A stretch of DNA of 64,000 bases, taken from NCBI GenBank assembly GCA_045544455.1, contig JAZPYZ010000019.1, positions 284,644 to 348,643 on the forward strand. Reading direction: 5' to 3'. The notes under the pieces are model-generated. The model worked only from the letters and a program-made list of their open reading frames with translations, was not told where the DNA came from and made no database searches. Below, piece by piece: positions 11,101 to 18,376 of this stretch. Each line of letters opens with the position of its first letter. Within the stretch, counting starts at the first letter, position 1. The translations under genes and the position numbers were made by a program. The stretch comes from JAZPYZ01 sp045544455. Its GTDB lineage: Bacteria > Bacillota > Clostridia > Oscillospirales > Acutalibacteraceae.

Positions 11101-11666
11101 TTGCCGGAACGATGCTGTGCAAGCGGCCGGCATTCGCACACCGAGATGCCCTCACCCCCACCGAACGCGGTACCGCGGTGCACACCTTTATGCAGTTTGC
11201 AGATTTCGAGAACGCCAAACACGATTTGAATCAAGAAATCGATCGATTGGTGACGGCCGGACGATTGACACCGGTACAAGCCGGTGCGGTCGATGCAAAC
11301 AAGGTTCGTACGTTTTTAGACGGTGATCTGTATCGTCGGATGCGTGCCGCCAATCAGGTGTGGCGCGAATGGCGGTTTAGCATCGAATGGCCGGCTTCTC
11401 GTTTGATGCCGCAAGCCGTCGACGTGACCGATACTGTCACGGTACAAGGGATGATCGACTGTGCATTTTGCGAAAAAGACACACTGGTACTGGTGGACTA
11501 CAAAACCGACCGCGTAAAGAATGGGGAAGAATTGGTTGATCGGTATCGTGAACAACTGGCTATCTATGCCGATGCTTTGCAACAAATCCTGCACCTGCCG
11601 GTCAAGGAAATCTATCTATATTCCTTTGCACTGGGCAAACCGATTCCGGTAATATTAGCAAAATAA
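8118..11666 (+). CDS. addA: ATP-dependent helicase/nuclease AddAB, subunit A
   Basis: UvrD/Rep-type helicase with a RecB-family nuclease domain; the motor and one nuclease of AddAB. The 1182-residue protein has Walker A SAAAGSGKTAVLV at about 24-36, the Walker B region VDEYQDTNATQE, motif VI LRVLYVAMTRAREKL, and the C-terminal nuclease motif LVDYKTDRVKNG. The GTG start at 8118 follows AGGAGGT at 8103-8109 and overlaps the end of addB, implying translational coupling. It ends in a strong terminator. The next genes rightward look foreign to this stretch. Confidence 0.97.
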   Translation: MADVKWTPEQQQCIDARGGTVLVSAAAGSGKTAVLVQRVLGLITNTDHPIDIDRLLIVTFTNAAAAEMRQRLSNALSERLALDPHNAHLQRQQRLLPNAHISTVHAFCGKLLREYYYLLDISPQYKLIDQASEELLKAEAMAELLEQRYTENDPAFIRLADAVNTQKSDDVLTQTIRRIHTFIQSYPFPDRWLDTHEQSYDDTVPFEQTLFGSLLLKHIREQMAFVATQLDAAYQLVIGVPNIETAYGETIAQESQLIATLQTQLIDASWDEAVRLIQTDVFGRLSPLKNFEDLALKEQVKSLRSEAKDAFSALQTQLGPVAEHAADDLRYHAELVHELFDLVRTFSKRFNEKKTAKRWLNFNDLEHLSLRLLVTEDDNGQLSKTPIAREIANRFDEILVDEYQDTNATQETLFSAISHEETNLFMVGDVKQSIYGFRQAMPELFLNRRKRYPTYDGNVFPSTITLGHNFRSRPEVTETVNFLFRQWMTAELCGMDYDQHEALVPRASYLPQDDRETELMILRRGDDDSDVAEAQAIADRIHQLKTSFSVDDKGTLRPLQYRDVVILLRSRKTHAQVYVDVLRKNGIPAYTDEPAGFFAAPEIACMLSLLRVIDNPVQDIPLLSVLFSPLFGFSPDDLAAIRTVDRRSPLFVAVRKAIRSTEIDDDLKTRCRACLAQLDAFRKASVSMPADKLIRLVFEETRYLDLVRAQKRGAAKEANLQQLYGHAKQFEQNGFRGLSAFIRFCDRLEQQGLDMGASNTLEQDDAVHVMTVHHSKGLEFPVVFLARMGASFNTKAEAENLLLHNRVGLGMTRRDVEKRRQYDTLPHICVKQAIRKSDRAEELRVLYVAMTRAREKLILVMSAQKPEKLLSDAQFAVRGDAPVSAAYLNSASSMAHWLIAGIVRHPSVQNAFPLETEKATTLPCETPISIRIIEPDSAEDRPDIVCDQPIAKTVAEDRQLTETMRVHMAYRYPYEAAMSVPTKVAASHLPGEEMFAGTMLCKRPAFAHRDALTPTERGTAVHTFMQFADFENAKHDLNQEIDRLVTAGRLTPVQAGAVDANKVRTFLDGDLYRRMRAANQVWREWRFSIEWPASRLMPQAVDVTDTVTVQGMIDCAFCEKDTLVLVDYKTDRVKNGEELVDRYREQLAIYADALQQILHLPVKEIYLYSFALGKPIPVILAK

Positions 11667-11708
11667 GCAAGTCGGTAACGCTGTTCGCGTTACCGACTTG
11701 CTTATTTT
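11662..11708 (+). terminator. Rho-independent terminator of addBA
   Basis: Perfect 20-base-pair arms (11662-11681 and 11687-11706) with a TGTTC loop, overlapping the addA stop codon. The following T tract is short. The hairpin is symmetric and could also work on the other strand. Confidence 0.9.
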
Positions 11709-11743
11709 AAATATAAAAAAGAAAAGAGAGGCGTTTCTTTGAG

Positions 11744-11771
11744 TTGTAATTCTTGAATTATATTGTATAAT
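11744..11771 (+). promoter_or_regulatory. Candidate promoter of the beta-CASP/LOG gene pair
   Basis: TTGTAA at 11744-11749 lies 16 bases before TATAAT at 11766-11771. A second overlapping TATAAT sits at 11771-11776. The TTG start of the next gene is at 11800. Confidence 0.55.
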
Positions 11772-11799
11772 ATAATCAGAAGCATTGGAGGTGTAGTAA

Positions 11800-13407
11800 T
11801 TGAGAATACAATTTATTGGAGCGACTCACGAAGTTACAGGAAGTTGTACTCTTTTGGAAATCAACAATAGATACTTTTTGGTTGATTGCGGAATGGAGCA
11901 AGGTAAGGATATTTTCCAAAATATCAGCTTGCCGATTGCCGCAAATCAAATTGATTCCGTTTTCTTGACACACGCACATATTGACCATTCTGGTATGCTG
12001 CCAAAGTTATATAAAGACGGTTTTAACGGAAAAATCTATGCAACCGATGTAACCTGCGATTTGTGTGATATTATGTTACGTGATTCCGCACACATTCAAG
12101 AAACCGAAGCAAAATGGCGTTCCAGAAAAGCAGAGCGTGCAGGACTGGATACCTATGAGCCTGTATACGATATGCAGGATGCAGTTGGAGCTATTTCACT
12201 ATTTCGCAGATGCAACTACGGCGAGATTATATATCCGGCCGAGGGAATTGAGTTACGCTTTACTGACATAGGCCATCTTCTTGGCTCAGCTTGTATCGAG
12301 CTTTGGCTGACCGAAGGTACTGTGCATAAAAAGATTGTTTTCAGTGGCGATGTCGGTAATACCAATCAACGCATTATCAGAGATCCGCAGCAAGTAGCAG
12401 AAACGGATTATCTTGTGATTGAATCCACCTACGGTAATCGTCTGCATTCCGCCGACCGAAGTAACGTAATCCACGAGCTTGCAGGATATATCCAAAAAGC
12501 ATTAGACCGTGGTGGCAATGTTGTTATCCCTTCGTTTGCTGTCGGTCGTACACAGGAAATGCTATATGCTATTCGTGAAATTAAGCAAAACGGACTTGTA
12601 AAGGGACATGAACATTTTCCCGTTTATGTTGACAGTCCCCTTGCCGCAGAAGCAACTGCAATCTTTATGCAATGCAATCCCGTTTGTTTTGATGAAGAAA
12701 CTCTTGCTCTAATTAAGCAAGGCATTAACCCTATCTGGTTTGACGATATCCGTATGTCTATGACATCTGAGGAATCAAAACAAATCAACTTTAACAATGA
12801 GCCCAAAGTCATTATTTCTGCAAGTGGAATGTGTGAAGCCGGTCGTATCCGTCATCATTTAAAGCACAACTTATGGAAAGAAAACAACATTATTCTTTTT
12901 GTTGGTTATCAGGCAGAAGGCTCTCTCGGTCGCATACTTTTAAACGGAGAAAAATCTGTAACTCTTTTTGGTGAAGAAATTTCGGTGAATGCAGAAATTT
13001 GCTCACTCCACGGAACAAGCGGTCACGCAGATCAAGCCGGTTTGCTTTCTTGGATAGAGGGATACGAAACAAAACCTGAGCTTATCTTTGTGAATCACGG
13101 TAATGAAGATTCCTGCGAGGATTTTAAAGATTTGCTCATTCAAAAGGGTTATCGTGCCGAAGCACCATTCAGCGGAACCGAATACGATTTAGCCACGGGA
13201 AGAATGACTATTTACACCGAAGGTAAACCCATTGACCGAGTGATAACCTACAAAGGCAATACTCGTGCCGATGTAATTTTCAATGAGCTTGTCGCAACAG
13301 CCGAAAAACTATTGACTATTGCTAAAGGGCGCCGTGGTATGACAAATAAAGAAAACGCAAGACTGACTTCTCAAATTCGAGAACTTTGCGAAAAATATAA
13401 AGATTAG
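11800..13407 (+). CDS. MBL-fold, beta-CASP-type RNase/hydrolase
   Basis: Metallo-beta-lactamase fold protein with a beta-CASP insertion, the architecture of RNA-processing nucleases such as CPSF73 and KH-less archaeal relatives. The 535-residue product has the zinc motif HAHIDH at 58-63, GHLLGSACIEL, FSGDVGN, SFAVGRTQE, the beta-CASP signature SASGMCEAGRIRHHLKHNL, the late histidine in HGTSGHADQAGL and VNHGNEDSC. The start is TTG at 11800 behind GGAGGTG at 11787-11793. Codons and base composition are clearly AT-richer than addA before it. It pairs with the LOG gene 15 bases downstream. The RNA target is unknown; nuclease activity is inferred from the motifs. Confidence 0.9.
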   Translation: MRIQFIGATHEVTGSCTLLEINNRYFLVDCGMEQGKDIFQNISLPIAANQIDSVFLTHAHIDHSGMLPKLYKDGFNGKIYATDVTCDLCDIMLRDSAHIQETEAKWRSRKAERAGLDTYEPVYDMQDAVGAISLFRRCNYGEIIYPAEGIELRFTDIGHLLGSACIELWLTEGTVHKKIVFSGDVGNTNQRIIRDPQQVAETDYLVIESTYGNRLHSADRSNVIHELAGYIQKALDRGGNVVIPSFAVGRTQEMLYAIREIKQNGLVKGHEHFPVYVDSPLAAEATAIFMQCNPVCFDEETLALIKQGINPIWFDDIRMSMTSEESKQINFNNEPKVIISASGMCEAGRIRHHLKHNLWKENNIILFVGYQAEGSLGRILLNGEKSVTLFGEEISVNAEICSLHGTSGHADQAGLLSWIEGYETKPELIFVNHGNEDSCEDFKDLLIQKGYRAEAPFSGTEYDLATGRMTIYTEGKPIDRVITYKGNTRADVIFNELVATAEKLLTIAKGRRGMTNKENARLTSQIRELCEKYKD

Positions 13408-13422
13408 AAAAGAGGTAATCCA

Positions 13423-14004
13423 ATGAGGATATGTGTATATGGAGCAGCATCCCCAACAATCGATAAGGAATATATTGATTTGGTTGAAAAAATGGGACAA
13501 GAAATGGCAAACCGAGGTCATTCACTTGTGTTTGGCGGCGGCGGTAACGGTCTGATGGGTGCCGCGGCAAGAGGTGTAAAATCCGGCGGAGGTTACATTT
13601 TAGGTGTTATTCCTAAATTTTTCGAGGAAGAAAAAGTTGAGGCTATATGTGATTTTTGCGACGAGCTTATACAACCTGATACAATGCGTCAGCGTAAGCG
13701 GTTAATGGAGGATAATGCAGATGCCTTTATTATAGTTCCGGGTGGCATTGGGACATATGAGGAGTTCTTTGAAATCCTAACGCTGAAGCAATTATGCCGA
13801 CACAATAAACCAATTGCACTCTATAATATAATGGGATATTATGACGATATAAATTATGCAATGGAACAGGCTATGAAGAAAAACTTCATTCGTGATAATT
13901 GTAAGGAATTATATTATGTTACCGACGACCTTAATGATTTGCTTCGTTATGTTGAAACTCCGGTTGAGAAAATAAGAACGATAAAAGAATTAAAAGATGG
14001 CTAA
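13423..14004 (+). CDS. LOG-family protein (TIGR00730-type nucleoside monophosphate phosphoribohydrolase)
   Basis: LOG proteins split the N-glycosidic bond of (modified) AMP or related nucleotides; plant members release cytokinins. The 193-residue protein carries the Rossmann-like GGGGNGLMGAAARG at about 37-50 and the diagnostic PGGIGTYEEFFE catalytic motif at about 106-117, with the conserved Arg-rich MRQRKRLM before it. ATG 13423 follows AAAGAGGTAA. It lies close behind the beta-CASP gene on the same strand and shares its AT-rich composition, so the two probably form one transcript. The physiological substrate cannot be told from the sequence. Confidence 0.9.
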   Translation: MRICVYGAASPTIDKEYIDLVEKMGQEMANRGHSLVFGGGGNGLMGAAARGVKSGGGYILGVIPKFFEEEKVEAICDFCDELIQPDTMRQRKRLMEDNADAFIIVPGGIGTYEEFFEILTLKQLCRHNKPIALYNIMGYYDDINYAMEQAMKKNFIRDNCKELYYVTDDLNDLLRYVETPVEKIRTIKELKDG

Positions 14005-14012
14005 AACGCCGA

Positions 14013-14056
14013 GCACTTTAATGATCAACACAAATCATTGTGCTGAACATTTTTAT
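14013..14056 (+). terminator. Weak terminator-like hairpin after the LOG gene
   Basis: AGCAC and ATGAT on the left arm pair with ATCAT and GTGCT on the right arm, interrupted by an internal loop, then a short ATTTTTAT tract follows. The position just after the LOG stop fits a terminator, but the stem is imperfect. Confidence 0.4.
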
Positions 14057-14103
14057 ATGACACATTTTCTAATATAACTACGGCAAATTCGCCATAATAC
14101 ATT

Positions 14104-14433
14104 TTAAGGAAATTTGATAATGCTTTTCTTTTTCTTCTCGGCATAAGCGAGGGTTATTTTTGTTCCGCTTTTTCTACCTTTTGGGGTGTACTCCTCTTTA
14201 TAATAAACAATGCAGAAACGGCTATTTTCTATCATCTCACAGTTGCGCTTTACATAATTTGCTTTACCTGCACCGAGCACCGATTTTGGAAAATAGGTAT
14301 CCTCATAACTTTCTAATAGGTATGCTTTATAGCTTTCATCAATATACGGATATTCTGCCCTCACAAAAATTCTTTTTATGTGAGGGTGCTTTTTCTTTGT
14401 TTCGGTTACTATATCATAGCAGAGATCCAACAA
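14104..14433 (-). pseudogene. 5'-truncated SLOG-like (DUF1273/YpsA-like) protein fragment
   Basis: About 109 codons read as the C-terminal half of a SLOG-like Rossmann protein common in Clostridia: KKKHPHIKRIFVRAEYPYID, then ..NYVKRNCEMIENSRFCIVYY and KSGTKITLAYAEKKKKSIIKF, where a full member would first have an N-terminal FTGHR-type half. Here the frame runs back only to a TGA a few codons before the TTG at 14433. There is no start with a ribosome site, and it overlaps the end of another broken gene by 25 bases. I read it as the 3' remnant left by a deletion. It is AT-rich like the rest of this patch. Confidence 0.7.
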
Positions 14434-14981
14434 TATATTGTTTTTACTTTTTCTTCATCAGTATCACAATAGACGCAAATTTCGTCAGCAAGTTTAAGGG
14501 TGTTCGCATCCCACAAGGTTGCTTGACCGTTTGTAAGAGAAACATCAACCTGTCTGTAGATGAAAATATATGCCGAGAAGAGCAATGCCACAATTGCCGT
14601 GGATACCACCAACACATAAATTTTCGTCAATAACTTATCTTTACGAGTAGCGTTGGCTAAAGCAACAAAATACATAAAGACAATACCGAGTGATATGATT
14701 GCTAAAATGGGAAATACTCTTCGACAATAAATCGCATAAGCAATATTCATACAAGCAATGAGTATCAGCGAAGTATAAACCGTCGATCTCATTGCTTTTG
14801 AATTTATCTTAACTGTTAAAAACAAAGTTGGTAGAACCGATAGTAAATAGAATACCTGTAGAGTGGGAGAGAGAACAAGAAAGTCTCTCAAGTAAAATCC
14901 CAACATTAAATTATATGTAAGTGCAATGTTAAAGAAAATAAATCTTGATGTATTAGTTTTAGATGCTTTTTTAGTCTTCAT
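14409..14981 (-). pseudogene. 3'-truncated membrane protein with start of a transglutaminase-like domain
   Basis: The frame starts at ATG 14981 behind AAAGGAG and encodes about 190 residues. After a basic start (KTKKASKTNTSR) there are about five hydrophobic segments up to residue 145, then a soluble tail ending ADEICVYCDTDEEKVKTIY plus CWISAMI. That tail matches the opening of transglutaminase-like domains (A..I....D..EKV..IY.W....I.YD), but the frame stops exactly where YD and the rest of the catalytic domain should follow. The Cys-His-Asp core is therefore missing. The sequence then runs directly into the SLOG fragment, so this looks like the 5' partner of a deletion fusion. Confidence 0.65.
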
Positions 14982-15023
14982 TTCAATTCTCCTTTCATGT
15001 ACGGAATTCATTGAAGAGAAGAA

Positions 15024-15058
15024 GTGGCAGTACAGAGCAAAACACTCTGTACTGCCAC
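15024..15058. repeat. Perfect 14-bp inverted repeat between the AT-rich patch and tRNA-Leu
   Basis: Arms GTGGCAGTACAGAG (15024-15037) and its exact complement (15045-15058) flank a 7-base loop. On the minus strand a pyrimidine run (TTCTTCTCTT) follows, not a clean T tract. It lies 43 bases upstream of the broken membrane gene. It could be a terminator or attenuator, or a scar of an older insertion. Confidence 0.6.
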
Positions 15059-15085
15059 AAACAAAGACTTATGTATGATCATTTA

Positions 15086-15136
15086 AGAAAACAACAAACC
15101 CGAACGTTTCACCGATTGGTAAAAGGTTCGGGTTTG
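15086..15136 (-). terminator. Terminator downstream of tRNA-Leu
   Basis: Ten-base arms AAACCCGAAC (15096-15105) and GTTCGGGTTT (15126-15135) flank about 20 bases. Read leftward, the stem runs into TGTTGTTTTCTT, the correct side for a transcript coming from tRNA-Leu. Confidence 0.75.
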
Positions 15137-15143
15137 AATGCTT

Positions 15144-15230
15144 TGGTGCCGGTGGCCGGACTTGAACCGGCACGGTATCACTACCACAGGATTTTGAGTC
15201 CAGCGCGTCTGCCAATTTCACCACACCGGC
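15144..15230 (-). tRNA. tRNA-Leu (anticodon CAA)
   Basis: The 87-nt gene on the minus strand includes an encoded CCA at 15144-15146. The 7-bp acceptor stem (GCCGGTG at the 5' end, 15230-15224, with CACCGGC) is perfect. It has the GTTCAAGTCC T-arm, a long variable arm typical of leucine tRNAs, and the anticodon loop CTCAAAA with CAA at 15196-15194. A good promoter precedes it and a terminator follows. Its 3' end faces the AT-rich patch, the usual side for integration, but I found no repeat of the tRNA end at the far edge near 11.7 kb. Confidence 0.97.
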
Positions 15231-15245
15231 ATGAACCGTTTATGA

Positions 15246-15274
15246 ATTATACACTATTCCCTTCCAAAAATCAA
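15246..15274 (-). promoter_or_regulatory. Promoter of tRNA-Leu
   Basis: On the minus strand TTGATT (15274-15269) is followed after 17 bases by a perfect TATAAT (15251-15246), 16 bases before the tRNA 5' end. Confidence 0.8.
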
Positions 15275-15295
15275 GGGGTTTTTGAAAATATTTTT

Positions 15296-15313
15296 GATGT
15301 TTTTAAAAACATC
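15296..15313. repeat. Perfect 18-bp palindrome in the tRNA-Leu/flavodoxin divergent region
   Basis: GATGTTTTTAAAAACATC is its own reverse complement. It sits between the tRNA-Leu promoter and the promoter of the flavodoxin-like gene. A dimeric repressor site is possible; no regulator can be named. Confidence 0.5.
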
Positions 15314-15335
15314 CATGATTTTGCGTTGGGACACA

Positions 15336-15364
15336 TTGCAAGCGGAAACGTTGTGTGCTATAAT
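15336..15364 (+). promoter_or_regulatory. Promoter of the flavodoxin-like gene
   Basis: TTGCAA at 15336-15341, 17-base spacer, perfect TATAAT at 15359-15364, 37 bases before the start codon. Confidence 0.75.
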
Positions 15365-15401
15365 AATCGATATATGATTATAGTTAGAAAGGAGAGATGG
15401 C

Positions 15402-15947
15402 ATGAACACGTTGTTGCTTTTTGGTTCGCCACGAAAAGGCGGCATCACCGAACAGATGGTGGAACGATTACTTAACGGCGTGTCACACACCCGTATCGAC
15501 GCGTACAAACAATCGGCAAAGCCGTGCACCGATTGCCGCGGTTGCTACCGTGACGGCATCTGTGTGCAACGCGATTTGGATGACTTTTACGCCGCCCTTG
15601 AACAAGCCGAACGACTTATTATCGCGACACCGGTATACCATCTCTCGTTTCCGGCACCGCTAAAAGCTTTGTTAGACCGTACGCAACCGTATTGGGCCAC
15701 ACGGTTTATTCGAGGAGTGCACCCCCCTATCGCCGTGCCCAAACAGGTGATCTTGTTATCCCATGCGGATAAGGACGTTCACGCCGGTGACCTGCTCAAA
15801 CAACAACTGTCTCCGGCGCTGACGGTACTTAACGCCAAATGCGTCGCACAAATTCATTGTGCGACATCCGGCGATACCTTACCGGACAGTACGGCCTCGG
15901 AAATCGACGAATGGGCCGACCGGTTGCGAAAGGAGTCTGTTGGATGA
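15402..15947 (+). CDS. Flavodoxin-fold NAD(P)H-dependent reductase
   Basis: A 181-residue flavodoxin-fold protein of the NADPH-dependent FMN reductase / iron-sulphur flavoprotein type. The start LLLFGSPRKGGITEQMV is the FMN-phosphate loop, followed by a Cys cluster CTDCRGCYRDGIC at about 43-55 and ATPVYHLSFPAPLKALLDR, the second flavin loop. The Cys cluster resembles that of iron-sulphur flavoproteins, but a metal site is not certain. ATG 15402 follows AAAGGAGAG. Its stop overlaps the next gene's start (ATGA), so the two are translated together. The electron partners are unknown. Confidence 0.88.
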   Translation: MNTLLLFGSPRKGGITEQMVERLLNGVSHTRIDAYKQSAKPCTDCRGCYRDGICVQRDLDDFYAALEQAERLIIATPVYHLSFPAPLKALLDRTQPYWATRFIRGVHPPIAVPKQVILLSHADKDVHAGDLLKQQLSPALTVLNAKCVAQIHCATSGDTLPDSTASEIDEWADRLRKESVG

Positions 15948-16810
15948 AAAAATTAACCTTAAAAGAGCGACGCGCCAATCGTCGCGAATCCCTAAAAGAG
16001 CAGATCAAAAACCATAAACGCCTGTTTATCGTATACATGGTGTTGCGGTTGGTTGTGATCGCCGTCATGATCGCGCAATTTTTTAACGGCAACTACGAAA
16101 ACGTGTTTTTGTGCGTTCTAACACTCATTTTATTCGTGCTCCCCTCGTTTGTGGAACGCAATTTTCACATCGACGTGCCGGACACGTTGGAAGTCATCAT
16201 TTTGCTATTTATCTTTTCGGCCGAAATTTTGGGTGAAATTCAATCGTATTATATTGCGTATCCGTTTTGGGACACGATGTTGCATACCACCAACGGATTT
16301 TTAGCGGCAGCCATCGGCCTTTCTATGGTGGATATTCTTAATCGAAATGAGCGCTTTTCGTTCCAGTTGTCCCCCGCTTTTATGGCCATGGTCGCGTTTT
16401 GCTTTTCGATGACCATTGGCGTGTTGTGGGAGTTTTTTGAGTTCTTTATGGATTATTTCTTCCTGACCGATATGCAAAAAGATACCGTTATCCAGGCTCT
16501 GCACACCGTATCGTTAGATCCGTCTCATACCAACCGGGTAATTTCGGTGGAAGAGATCCGCACGGTATTTATCAACGGGCGCGAACTAGGGCTCGGTGGA
16601 TATTTGGATATCGGGTTATACGATACCATGAAAGATATGTTCGTCAATTTTATCGGCGCGTTGGTATTTTCGGTGATCGGTTTTTTCTATGTGAAAGAAC
16701 GAGATACCAAAGTCGGCAAGATTGCCAAAAAATTCATTTTACAGATAAATCACGATCCGGACGATTCTGGCGAATCGGTTTCCGACCAATCCGATCAAAC
16801 GGACGGTTGA
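15944..16810 (+). CDS. Multi-pass membrane protein, YjdF/DUF2238-like
   Basis: About 288 residues from the ATG at 15944, which overlaps the preceding stop and follows AAAGGAG. Longer frames starting inside the previous gene are not credible. A basic cytoplasmic start (KERRANRRESLKEQIKNHKR) is followed by about six hydrophobic segments and an acidic tail (NHDPDDSGESVSDQSDQ). The motifs PFWDTMLHTTNGFLAA, GVLWEFFEFFMDYFF and GLYDTMKDMFVNFIGA resemble the YjdF/DUF2238 family, which has no established function. It is linked to the flavodoxin-like gene by overlap. The next gene has its own promoter across this stop codon. Confidence 0.75.
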   Translation: MKKLTLKERRANRRESLKEQIKNHKRLFIVYMVLRLVVIAVMIAQFFNGNYENVFLCVLTLILFVLPSFVERNFHIDVPDTLEVIILLFIFSAEILGEIQSYYIAYPFWDTMLHTTNGFLAAAIGLSMVDILNRNERFSFQLSPAFMAMVAFCFSMTIGVLWEFFEFFMDYFFLTDMQKDTVIQALHTVSLDPSHTNRVISVEEIRTVFINGRELGLGGYLDIGLYDTMKDMFVNFIGALVFSVIGFFYVKERDTKVGKIAKKFILQINHDPDDSGESVSDQSDQTDG

Positions 16811-16835
16811 CAAACACGGTCTCTTTCGCTATAAT
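16807..16835 (+). promoter_or_regulatory. Promoter of the COG2509 flavoprotein gene
   Basis: A consensus TTGACA (16807-16812, overlapping the preceding stop codon), 17-base spacer and TATAAT (16830-16835). This is among the strongest-looking promoters in the window. Confidence 0.85.
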
Positions 16836-16879
16836 ATTCGTTTGGCGAGGCTTAGAATTTTGTATGGAGTGAGTAAACT

Positions 16880-18262
16880 ATGGCACACCAAAAACAATAC
16901 GATACCGTTATCATTGGAGGCGGCATCGGCGGCTTGATGGCGGCGTATCGTTTGCATCAAAACGCACCGGAGATGCGTATCGCCGTGACCGAACGCGGTA
17001 ACACACTCGAAAAACGTCATTGCCCGGCGAATAAAAACAAAACCTGTATTCACTGCAAAACCTGTAGTATCACCAGTGGTTATGCAGGGGCCGGCGCCTT
17101 TTCGGACGGTAAATTCAATCTCGGCACCGCTTACGGCGGCACGTTGGGCGAAGAACTCGGCGACGACGTTGCCAACGCCTATATCGACGAGGTCGATAAA
17201 ATTCTAACCAAATACTGCACCTCCGGTCAACCGAAGGTGTATCGATCGAACGAATCGCTGAAACTGAAATGTCTGCAAAACAACCTGCGTTTGTTGGATA
17301 TGAACGTGAAACATCTCGGCACCGACAACAACTACCTTACGATGCAAAATCTTATCCAGGCCATTGCCGAATCGGGCGTGGATCTGTTCGCGTTTTACGA
17401 TTGCACCGCCATCGAGCGTGAAGAAGACGGGTATCGTTTGGTGTATGCCAACGGCGAAGAATTGTACGCCCGATATATCATCATTGCAACCGGTCGCAGC
17501 GGCGCCAATTTCGTGTCGCACGTGTGCCATGCCTTTGATGTGCCGATGCGCTCGAACCATATCGATATCGGTGTGCGTGTCGAGATGAAAGATATCATTT
17601 GGAAAGAGTTTTCGGATCAAATTTACGAACCGAAAATCCTGTATAAAACCAAAACCTTTGAAGACCGGTGCCGGATGTTCTGCTTTAACAAAGGCGGTTT
17701 GGTATCGGCCGAAAACAACCACGGCATTATCACAGCTAATGGGCACTCGTTTGCAGAAGAAAGCAAAAAAACCGACAACTGCAACTTTGCCATTTTGTCG
17801 AGTATTCGGTTTACCGAACCCTTTGATCAACCGACCGAATATGCCGAAAACATCTCGCGATTGGCCAATATGATTGGCAACGGCAACGTGTTGGTGCAAC
17901 GGTTTGGCGACTTGATCCGCGGACGCCGTACCAACGCACACCGCTTGGCACAAAACACCGTTATCCCGACGTTGCGCGCGACGGCCGGCGATATTTCGCT
18001 GGTATTACCGCACCGTATTTTAACCAACATCATCGAAACGATCTATGCGTTGGACCGCGTGGCACCGGGTACCGCCAACGACGATACCTTGTTGTACGGA
18101 TGCGAAAGCAAATATTATTCGATTCGGCCGGTGTTTAAAAACGAGACGTTTGAACTGACCGACGGCATCTATATCATCGGGGATGGCAGCGGTATCTGCC
18201 GTGGCCTGTCTCAATCGGGCGCCATGGGCATTTACGTCGCCGACTGTATTACCAAATCATGA
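16880..18262 (+). CDS. FAD-dependent oxidoreductase, COG2509 type
   Basis: A 460-residue flavoprotein. The N-terminal dinucleotide loop is VIIGGGIGGLMAAYRL. A Cys-rich stretch with HCPANKNKTCIHCKTC at about 48-63 leads into SGYAGAGAFSDGKFNLG, a hallmark of the COG2509 'FAD-dependent dehydrogenase' family. The C-terminal FAD segment is DGIYIIGDGSGICRGLSQSGAMG. The substrate is not known for this family. ATG 16880 is preceded by ATGGAGTGAG. It is monocistronic, with a consensus promoter ahead and a terminator behind. Confidence 0.88.
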   Translation: MAHQKQYDTVIIGGGIGGLMAAYRLHQNAPEMRIAVTERGNTLEKRHCPANKNKTCIHCKTCSITSGYAGAGAFSDGKFNLGTAYGGTLGEELGDDVANAYIDEVDKILTKYCTSGQPKVYRSNESLKLKCLQNNLRLLDMNVKHLGTDNNYLTMQNLIQAIAESGVDLFAFYDCTAIEREEDGYRLVYANGEELYARYIIIATGRSGANFVSHVCHAFDVPMRSNHIDIGVRVEMKDIIWKEFSDQIYEPKILYKTKTFEDRCRMFCFNKGGLVSAENNHGIITANGHSFAEESKKTDNCNFAILSSIRFTEPFDQPTEYAENISRLANMIGNGNVLVQRFGDLIRGRRTNAHRLAQNTVIPTLRATAGDISLVLPHRILTNIIETIYALDRVAPGTANDDTLLYGCESKYYSIRPVFKNETFELTDGIYIIGDGSGICRGLSQSGAMGIYVADCITKS

Positions 18263-18266
18263 TTTC

Positions 18267-18305
18267 AAAACCGACAAGCCAAATTGGGTTTGTCGGTTTT
18301 TTGCA
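18267..18305 (+). terminator. Terminator of the COG2509 gene
   Basis: AAAACCGACAAGCC pairs with GGGTTTGTCGGTTTT (about 14 pairs, one wobble) around an AAATT loop and continues into T residues. Confidence 0.9.
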
Positions 18306-18376
18306 CAACCAAATCCCCTCTGACTCACTCCCTTTTTGTTCGTAAGTTAGAACCAAAAAAAGAATGTCGGATTTTG

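Noticed and set aside
13987..14103. Possible small RNA between the LOG gene and the SLOG fragment
   Set aside because: Only a weak terminator-like hairpin and a short GGC/GCC inverted repeat are visible; nothing supports a separate transcript.
11662..15230. Integrated element with tRNA-derived attachment repeats
   Set aside because: No integrase and no copy of the tRNA-Leu 3' end near the far border were found, so I report only an AT-rich patch and do not call an element.
15011..15475. Plus-strand open frame across the tRNA-Leu locus
   Set aside because: It crosses the 14-bp hairpin, a terminator and the tRNA; no ribosome site or recognisable protein.
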